This document shows, in pieces, positions 27,228 to 35,700 of a stretch of 56,332 nt of DNA (its first letter is position 1; each line of letters opens with the position of its first letter). The stretch spans positions 1-56,332 of the forward strand of contig JACQZN010000051.1 in the NCBI GenBank assembly GCA_016213845.1, in the 5' to 3' direction. Position numbers and translations under genes: made by a program. The notes below the pieces were generated by a model that ran no database searches, was not told where the DNA came from, and saw only the letters and a list, made by a program, of their open reading frames with translations. Source of the DNA: Candidatus Wallbacteria bacterium (lineage in GTDB: Bacteria; Muiribacteriota; UBA6191; JACPRK01).

Positions 27228-27689
27228 GTGCCCCCGCGTGTCGAAGCACAACTCGCTCGTTACAGGCATCGGTTGCCCCACTGGCGTTTGGGCGGAGCGA
27301 CCTACTTCGTGACCTGGCGTATTCGGAGCGGCAATCCGGAGTTGACGCCGTCCGATCGCTCACTCATGGTCTCTGTGCTGGAGCACTTCAACGGGAAAAG
27401 GTACGAGCTGGATGCCTACGTGGTCATGAACGACCACGTTCACGTGTTGTGCCGTCCCAAGGAGGGCTTCCGCCTCGAGACAATCCTGCACAGCTGGAAA
27501 TCGTTCAGTTCGAAGCGCATCGGGCCTGGCGAGGGTATCAGAGGCGGCGTCTGGCAGGACGAGTACTTCGACCGAATCGTGAGAGACGAGGCCGAGTGGG
27601 TGGAAAAGGTGCAGTACATCTCGAACAACCCCCGCAAGCGTTGGCCAGAGCTGCAAGAGTATCCTTGGGTTTCGCCCGTGGGCTCGTAG
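27228..27689 (+). CDS. REP-associated tyrosine transposase (RAYT, Y1/HUH family)
   Basis: 153 residues from GTG 27228. It has the N-terminal family pattern LGGATYFVTWRI, the HUH motif as MNDHVHVL (His70, His72) and the catalytic Tyr113 in GVWQDEYFDRIVRD, followed by VEKVQYISNNPRKR. These nucleases cut and join single-stranded DNA at REP hairpins and are thought to spread REP/REPIN sequences. All catalytic residues are present. The gene is bracketed by two inverted REP copies, the standard arrangement for a resident, domesticated RAYT. Confidence 0.93.
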   Translation: MPPRVEAQLARYRHRLPHWRLGGATYFVTWRIRSGNPELTPSDRSLMVSVLEHFNGKRYELDAYVVMNDHVHVLCRPKEGFRLETILHSWKSFSSKRIGPGEGIRGGVWQDEYFDRIVRDEAEWVEKVQYISNNPRKRWPELQEYPWVSPVGS

Positions 27690-27701
27690 ATCCTGCCTGA
27701 A

Positions 27702-27728
27702 CTGGGCGGGCAGGATGCCCGCCCCACC
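27702..27728. repeat. REP palindrome, right copy (inverted)
   Basis: Reverse complement of the left REP over 27 bp with a single T-to-C difference in the loop. The pair frames the RAYT gene at 15 bp (left, to the GTG) and 12 bp (right, from the stop). Confidence 0.85.
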
Positions 27729-27809
27729 AGACCTCTGGCCCCGACCTCGGTCCCCTCGCCGCCCGATCGTGGCATTTCGGGCGCCCCGCGGCTAGTCTGG
27801 TGACACCCC

Positions 27810-29777
27810 ATGCTGGTCGTCTGCCCTTCGTGCAACAAGCAGTGCCGCGTCCCCGACAGCCACGCGCCCGAGGAGCTGCCGTGCCCGAGCTGCAGGAAGC
27901 CGATCCGACTGGCTGCGCCCGCGCCGCCGCCACGTCTCACCTGGGCGCGCCCCAGTGGCGGCGAGGCGACCTTCGAGCTGCGCGGAACGGTCACGATCGG
28001 GGCCGCCGACGCGAACTCCATCCCGCTCGCCGATCCGGGTGTGGCCGGCTTCCACGCTTGCGTCCGTCCAGCAGACGGCGGCTGGCTGCTGGAGGACCTA
28101 GGCACCGGCGCGACCACGCTGGTCAACTCCATTGCCGTCCGCACGAAGCGGCTGGTCCATCTCGATTGGATTCAGATCGGGCGAACGCCCATGCGGTTCC
28201 TCGACAATCCTCAGCTCCCGGTGAGCCTCTCGGAGCTCTACGGTTCGGAGGACCGCCTGGCCGAGCGCGATTGCCGGTCTCTGGAGCCCCAGGCCGGGGT
28301 GCCGGCCAGCTTGAAAGGCCTCCACCAGGCCGCGGCCAGCCTGGCGGCGATCGAAGGCGAGCTCGAGCTCTTGCAGGAGCTCTGTCGAACGGCCGGGTCG
28401 CTGTTCGACGCCGATCGGTCTGCGGTCTTCTGTCTGTACGGCGCCATCACCGAGAAGCCCCCGCTGCCGCTCAGGCTGGACGCGTCGTGGCTTGCGGATG
28501 CCGCCTCCGGGCAGTCCATGGCCGAGTTCCGGGTCAGCTCGACGCTGCTCAGAAGAGTCCTCGATTCGGACGGCCCGTTCCTGGTGAAGAACCTGCCCGA
28601 GGAGCCCTCGATGGCCGGCTCGGGGAGCGTGCTCGAGAGCCAGACCAAATCGGCCCTGGCTTGCGTGCTCGTCTGCCGCGGCGAGCGGCTGGGCGTTCTC
28701 TACGCGGACCGCACGCGTCGCCAGACGCCGTTCTCCATCGAGGAGCAAGCGCTCTTCGGCGCACTCGCAGTCGTCGGGGCCACCGCGCTGGCGGGTACCC
28801 GGCAAACCCAGCGCCGGGAGCAGGAGCTCTTGACGCGAGCTCAGCTGGCGAGGTACTTGCCGGCGCCGCTCGTCCCAGAGGTCGCGGAGCGCCGCATCGC
28901 CTGGGAGCCGGGCGGCCAGTATCGCCCGATCACGGTGCTGCTCGCGTCTCTGCGGCCGGCGCCTGCATTTGCGCAACTGCCGCCGCAGGAGACCGTCAAG
29001 GCTCTCAACGACTGCCTCTGGCTCATCGTCGGCGAGATCTTCAAGGCCGAAGGGACGCTGGACCGCTTCCTGGTGCTGGCCGTGACGGCGGTCTGGGGTA
29101 ATCCCGTCAAAAGGTCCACTGACGCCGTTTCCGCCGTGACGTCGGCGCTGGCGATCCGCCGCGCGGTCGACTCGTTCAACCGGACGCGCCGCGCTGGCGG
29201 CCAGCCCGAGATCGAGGTGGCCGTCGCCGTGGCCACAGGCGTGGCCATCGCCTGCGGGCTGGGCGTCCCCTCGAGGATGGATTACACCGTGCTGGGCCAG
29301 CCCGTGAACTGGGTCGCCAACGCCGAGGCTTACCTGCAGATGGGCCAGGTGCTGATGGACGAGCAGACCTACGCCCGCGTGCAAGGCAAGGTGCCGGTAC
29401 GGCCGACCGCCACAATCCTGCCCGGCGAGCCGCATGGCCATGAGCGGACCTTCGAGGCGGTCGTGGAGGAGCCCGCCGCCAGGGTCCGATTGACTCAGCC
29501 CAGGCGCGTGACGTGCCATCCGTCGGGCGGTTCCAGAGCCGTCCCCGCCATCGTGACCGAAGCCGGCGAGGGAGAGGTGACGCTGACGATCAAACCGGGC
29601 GAGCTGACGGAAGATCGGCTCGAGCTGGTCTTCGATGCTGGCCAGTCTCCCGTCGCCGGGCGGATCCTGGAGCGCCAGACGCAGCGAGATTACGCCAGCC
29701 GCGAGCTCGAGGTCCTGGCCGTCGCGTTCGCGCCCGACTCGTGGCAGCCGCTGGCGAATTGGCTCCGAGGGGACTGA
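27810..29777 (+). CDS. FHA-GAF protein with degenerate class III cyclase domain
   Basis: 655 residues. An N-terminal four-Cys zinc ribbon (CPSC ... CPSC, Cys5/8/25/28) is followed by an FHA domain (~55-130), a GAF domain (~180-330), a helical transmitter and a class III nucleotide-cyclase homology domain (~370-545). A C-terminal beta-barrel (~560-655) resembles PilZ but lacks RxxxR. Compared with the paralogue at 53433, metal-binding Asp378 is Ser380, Asp422 is Leu423 and transition-state Arg503 is Asn504; only the Asn (500) remains. I infer a catalytically dead, regulatory cyclase homologue. FHA domains bind phosphothreonine, so the kinases at 46221 and 51783 are possible partners. It converges on the giant gene, sharing a TGATCA stop palindrome. 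Confidence 0.88.
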   Translation: MLVVCPSCNKQCRVPDSHAPEELPCPSCRKPIRLAAPAPPPRLTWARPSGGEATFELRGTVTIGAADANSIPLADPGVAGFHACVRPADGGWLLEDLGTGATTLVNSIAVRTKRLVHLDWIQIGRTPMRFLDNPQLPVSLSELYGSEDRLAERDCRSLEPQAGVPASLKGLHQAAASLAAIEGELELLQELCRTAGSLFDADRSAVFCLYGAITEKPPLPLRLDASWLADAASGQSMAEFRVSSTLLRRVLDSDGPFLVKNLPEEPSMAGSGSVLESQTKSALACVLVCRGERLGVLYADRTRRQTPFSIEEQALFGALAVVGATALAGTRQTQRREQELLTRAQLARYLPAPLVPEVAERRIAWEPGGQYRPITVLLASLRPAPAFAQLPPQETVKALNDCLWLIVGEIFKAEGTLDRFLVLAVTAVWGNPVKRSTDAVSAVTSALAIRRAVDSFNRTRRAGGQPEIEVAVAVATGVAIACGLGVPSRMDYTVLGQPVNWVANAEAYLQMGQVLMDEQTYARVQGKVPVRPTATILPGEPHGHERTFEAVVEEPAARVRLTQPRRVTCHPSGGSRAVPAIVTEAGEGEVTLTIKPGELTEDRLELVFDAGQSPVAGRILERQTQRDYASRELEVLAVAFAPDSWQPLANWLRGD

Positions 29778-32700
29778 TCAGCGCCGCATCGGGCTTGGCC
29801 GGCGCAGATAGGCGAGCGGCAAGAGATACCAGAGGAGGTCGAGCCAGCCTGGGCCGGCTCCACCGCTGGCCCGCGCCAGGCCGCAGCCGCCCCCGCCGCC
29901 CCCGCCGCCGCTGAGCGAGCCGGAGCTCGAGCCCGGTACGCTGCTGCCGGAGCTCGATGCCTGCTCCACCGCGAAGTAGATCGGCTCACTGCGGTCGCCC
30001 GGCGGTGTGACGTCGACCGTCAGCTCGAAGAGGAAGGTCTCGGGACCCGTCGACCTTGGCAGCGGCGCCACGAACTGCGTGCGCGCGGAGAACGGGTTCT
30101 CGAACTGGCCCTCGGGGCCTGCGAGCTGGCGCCAGTTGTAGGCCAGCTTCCGGCCGCTCTGCGCCAGGACGCCGACCAGCCGCGAGCTCGTGGCGTCCAG
30201 CGTGATGGTTCGTTCGGCCGTCGTCACGCCGGACGTGAGCGCCGCCGGCGTCACCGAGCCGGCTGCCTCGGGAACCGTCGAATCGGGAGAATCGACCACG
30301 ACCCGGATCCGCCGTCTGGCGACCAGCTCCGTCCGCGACCCCACCGGATCGAGCGGGAAGACCGAGAGCTCGAACTCGTGGATGCGGGAGGTCGTCGGTG
30401 CAAAGGAGGTCACGGAGGTCCGACTTGCCGTCCGACTCTCGCCCGGGTTCGTCAGGACCACGGTGGGACCCGCGACCTGGCGCCAGACGAAGTCGAGGCG
30501 ATCGACTGTCGTGGCCGTCCGCGTTACCGAGGCCGAGAGCGTCACCACCAGCGAGGGCGGTGAGGACGCAATTGCCACGCGCAGCGACCGCGGCCTGGCT
30601 AGCGATATGCCTTCCGGCGGGAAGTCGCCGCCCGTCGCCGTCGTGGTGCTCGCGCTCGCCACCACCGATACCAGCGGCACGCCGCCGTCGGTGACCTGGG
30701 TGCCGGCCGGGAGCACGACCACGCCGACGGGGCGGGAATCCGTCTCTCCCTGAGGGTCCGTCACCGTCAGTTCGAAGCTCGCTCGTCCGATTCCGACCGG
30801 GGCGAACGAGACCACGGGCGCAGTCGACACCGGTTCCAGCGAAGTCCGACTTCCCTCCGTCTGGGTCCACTGGTACCTGAGCTGGCCTCGATCGGCCGGG
30901 TCGGGGTCGCTCGAATCGGTCGCGTCGAGCACGATGCGATCTCCCACGTTGAAGGCCAGAACCGGGTTCGCGAGTGATGAGCGGCGAACGCGCGCCAGGT
31001 CCTCGCTTCGCGGCGATGCCACGGGCGGCTCGTTCCCGGAGCGGATCAGCACGTCGACCTCGTCGGGTGCCGAGGCGGCCAGGCCGTTGGACACCGTCAA
31101 ACGGAACCGGTAACGACCGGCGCGATCGGGCTTGAATGACGGAAAGGCGGAGTTGCCGTTCGAAAGTGCGGTGACAGCAGAACCCGCAGGTGCTGTTCTG
31201 ACGCTCCAAGTGTAGGTGATCGATCGCTTTGCAGGGTCGCAACTCTCCCGGCCGTCCAGCGTCACCCGGTCGGTCGAAACGGGTGACGATCCGGCGCTTG
31301 GCAACAGGCCAGGGATCGTCGGCTCCGGCGAACCGTCCGTCCTGAAGGTCACGCGGATCGACCGGTCGGGTCCGGCGTCTGCCACGGGGAGCAAGAAGAG
31401 TGGATCGATGGCACGAATCCTTTGGGTGACCGAGCTCGTCTCCACGCCATCCGAGACGGTCAGGCGGACGACGTACGCTCCGGCTGCAAGCAGAGACGAG
31501 CCGGTGCCCGAGCGGGAAGTGTTCGCAAACGAGAGCTCGGTCTGTGCCGAAGTGTCGTTCGAAAGCGCCGCCAGCGTCGTGGGCGCCGACTGCCCGGCCG
31601 CACGATCCGGCGCTTCCTCGATCGTCCACCGGTAGGTGAGCGACGAACCATTGTCGTCGAACGATCCGCTGGCGTCGAGCCGTACAGTCGTCCTGGCGTC
31701 ACGCCCGAGAACGATGTCCGCTAGCTCCCGTACGGCTGCCACCGGCGCCACGTTCCCGACCGTGAAGGTCGTCGACTGGGAGGCGGCGAGCAGGCCGGAG
31801 TCGAACACCGACAGGTTGAAGCGATAACTTCCCGGCAGGCGAGCCGGATACTCGATGGTGGCTCGATCCGAGGCGAATCCCGCTGCGCCGGCGGGCCGTT
31901 CCTCCAGCGTCCAGGCGAACGTGAGTGCCCCGCCCTCGGGGTCGGTGGAGGAGAGTCCGTCCATCGAAAGCAGACGCGGACCGCCGGCCAGCGTCTGGGG
32001 CCGGATGCGGGCGACCGGCGGCTGGTTGGGCGTGAGCGGCGAGGTCTCGGGTGCGACGAAGAAGCGGCCGCCGACTGCCGGCAGGTTCTCGTTGCCGGCT
32101 GCGTCTTTGCCGTTCACGATGGATGCGGTTGCGAGACCCTCCAGCCCGCTGCGTTGCCGGATGAGAGTCGAGTGGCTCCAGACCCTGGGATTCCCGGTGG
32201 AGGTCATCGCAGCGCCCGGAACATCGTTGGAGCTGCCGGGTGCGTCGACCAGCAGCGTTGGCGTCGAGGCGATCGGCTCCGAGAAGCTCGCGGTGATTGC
32301 GAGCTTGCCGGAGGTCACGGCCGACACGCTTTGACTGTACGTGAGGCTCACCTGGGGACGCGTCACGTCCAAGGTGAGCTCGGCATTGCTGGCGGGTTGG
32401 TTCTCGTTGCCCGCCAGGTCGGAGCCGCCCGCAATCGCGACGATCGCCAGACCGTCGCTCCCGGCTGCAGCGGCGATCACGGCTGAGAACGTCCAGACTT
32501 TCGGATCGTCGGTCCCGGTCAGGGCCGTTGCGGAGAAATCGTTCGCAGTGCCCTGGGCCGCGACAGCGATCGTGGGCGTCGTCGTCACGGCTTCGTTGAA
32601 GGTGGCGGTAATCGCGAGCGCGCCTGGCCCGACGGCGGTCACCGGCTTCGAGTAGGTGAGGGCCACGGCAGGCGGCGTCCCGTCGATCGTGAAGGTGGCG

Positions 32701-35700
32701 TTTTCGGCGGCCAGGTTTTCGACGCCGGCCTGGGTGCGGCCGTTGGCGATGGCCACGACGGCGAGCCCATCCGCTCCGCCACCGGAGGCAAGGGTTGCGG
32801 TGTGCGTCCAGACTCTGGCGTCCGCGGTTGATGTCATCGCGGTCGCGGTCAGGTCGCTGGCAGAGCCCGGTGCCTCGATCGCGATCGTCGGGGTCGTGGC
32901 CAGTGGCGCGCTGAAGGTGGCCGTCAGCCCCAGGGGACCCGGCCGCACGGCCGCACTGTTCTGGCTGTAGGTCATCGTCACGCTTGGAGGCGTCGCGCCG
33001 ATCGTGAACGTGGCCTGGCTGGCGGGCTGGTTCTGGTTGCCCGCGAGATCGGTGGCGCCGGCGATCGTCACCTGGGCAAGTCCGTCGCCCTGGTTTCCCG
33101 GCGCTATCGTTGCGACGTGCGTCCAGACTCTTCCATCGGCGGTCGGGCTCATCGCTGTTGCCGTCACGTCGTTGGCGCTGCCGGGCGCCGCGATGGCCAG
33201 GGTGGGCGTCGAGGCCAAGGCTTCGTCGAAGCTCGCCGTGATCGCGAGGCTGCCCGGACCGACGGCCAAGGGGTTCTTGCTGTAGGAGAGCGTCACGGCC
33301 GGCCCGGTCGTGTCGATGGTGAACGAGGAGTTCGGCGCGTCCGCGGCCAGGTTGCCTGCTGCGTCCGTGGCCGTGAGGGCGACGGTGGCCTGGCCGTCGT
33401 TGGCGCTACCAGCGACGATCATCGCCAGGTAGGTCCAGACCTTCGCGTCGCCCGTCGGGTTCATGGCGCTTGCGGCGTCGTTGGCACTTCCGGGCGCCGA
33501 AATCGCGAGCGTGGGGGTCGCTGCGAGCGGCTCGCTGAACGCGGCCGTGATCGTGAGGGCGCCGGGCCCGACGGCTTCAGCAGGCTTCGATGTGGTGAGC
33601 GCCACCGTCGGCGCCGTGGCGTCGATCGTGAACGCGGCGTTCAGCGCGGGCGAGTTCTCCAGTCCGCCCTCGCCTCGTCCGTTGGAGATGGAGACGAGCG
33701 CCGGGCCGTCGGCTCCTTCGCCGGGGGCGATGGTCGCGACGTGAACCCAGCGCCTTGCGTCGGCGGTCGCCGTCATCGCCACGCCAGTCGCGTCGTTGAC
33801 CGAGCCTGGGGCCGCGATCGACAGGTTCGGCACGGTCAGGATCGGCTCGGTGAAGGTAGCCGTGATGGCCAGGGTGCCCAGGCCGACCGCAGCCGGGTTT
33901 CTGCTGTAGGCCAGCTCGACACTTGGGATCGAGGTCTTGAGCGTGATGGAGCCGTGCGTCGCGGGACGATTCGGATTGCCGGCCGCGTCGGTGCCGCCTG
34001 CGATCGTCACGAAGGCGTCCCCGTCATTGCCTGTGCCCTTCACGATTGTCGCCACGAAGACCCAGACCTTCGGGTCGCCGGTCGGAGTCATCTCCGTGGC
34101 CGAGACGTCGTTTTCCGTGCCTGGCGCGGCGATCGCCAGGGTCGGGGCCGTGGTGAGCGGCTCGTCGAAGGTGGCCGTGATCCTGAGCTGCCCTGCGGTC
34201 ACGGTGGCCGGGTCGCGGCTGTAGGTGAGGTCGGCCGCTGGAGCGGTCGCGTCGACCTCGAAGCCTGAGCTGCCGGCGGGTTGGCTCGGGTTGCCCGCGA
34301 TGTCGACGCCGGCGACGGTCATGGTCGCCGCGCCGTCCGTGTCCGTGCCCGACAGGATCGCGATCGCCAGGGTCCAGACCTTCGGATCAGCCGTGGCCGT
34401 AAGCAGGGTCGTGTCCAGGTCGTTCACGCTGCCCGGGGCCTGGATCGCCAGCGTCGGCGTCGTGTCGAGCGGTTCGCCGAAGGTCGCCGTGATCGTGAGC
34501 GGCCCCACCCCGATCGGCCCTGCGGCCCGGCTGAAAGAGAGCCCAACGGTGGGACCTGTCACGTCGATCGTGAACGTCGCGTTGGAAGGGGGCCCGTTCA
34601 CGTTTCCCGCCGCGTCCAGGGCATTGCCGACGGCCACGGTGGCGAGCCCGTCGTTACCGGTTCCGGCCACGATCGCGGCGTCGTAGAACCAGACCAGGGG
34701 GTCGGCCGTGCGTTCGAGCTCGGCGCTCGAGACATCATTCGTCGCCCCGGGAGCGGCCAGCCCGATCGTCGGCGTCGACGCGAGCGGTTCACTGAAAGTC
34801 GCCGTGATGACCAGCGTTCCGGGTCCCACCTGCGCCGTGTTCTTGCTGTAGGCGAGGGCCACGGTCGGCGCGGTCGTATCGATCGCGAAGGTCGAGTTCG
34901 AAGCCGGGTCGTTGTCGTTGCCGGCCGAATCGGCGCCGCCGGCGATCGTGACGGTGGCCACGCCGTCGTTGTCGCTTCCGGGCGCGACGACAGCGGCGTA
35001 GTTCCAGATTTTCGCATCGGCCGTCGGCGACAGCGCCGTTCGGGTGACGTCATTGGCGGTGCCCGGAGCGTCGATGGCGATCGTGGGACTGGAGACGATG
35101 GGCTCCGAGAAGGTCACGGCGATCGCGAGCGCTCCTGCGCCGAAGGGCGGCGAGCCGTCGCCATAGGTGAGCGTCACACCGGGCGGCGTGGTGTCTACGG
35201 TGAACGTGTTGAGCGCCGCCTGCGAGGGGAGCGGGTTGGAAGACGTGTCTTGGGCGGTCAATGTGACCGTGAAGGTCCCGTCGTCGCCCGGCACGATGTT
35301 GCGGCTGAAGGTGAAGGTCCGGGAGTCGGTCGTGGCGGTCATCGCCACCGGGTCGACATCGTTGGCCGGGGAGCCGGGCTCGCCGCCCGCAATCGAGATC
35401 AGGGGTGTGCCGGCAAGTGGACGCGAGAAGCTCGCAGTCATCGACACCGGCTCTTCCTTGTACAGCCGCGTGCTCCTGCTGAAGTCCAGGGTTGCCCGCA
35501 AGAAGTCGACTTCAGTATCGAACGCCAGGACACGTTCTCCAGCCGCAGGGCTGGACACCCAGAGAAGGTCCCCGTCCCAGTCGACTCCCATCTTCAGCGA
35601 GCCGACCGTGTTGAACGGGTCCGGCAATGCCGATGTACCGGTCTCATCCAGCGCCCGCGCGCCGATCACCCCGGATGGCAGTTGCCCCGTCGCTGTCGGG

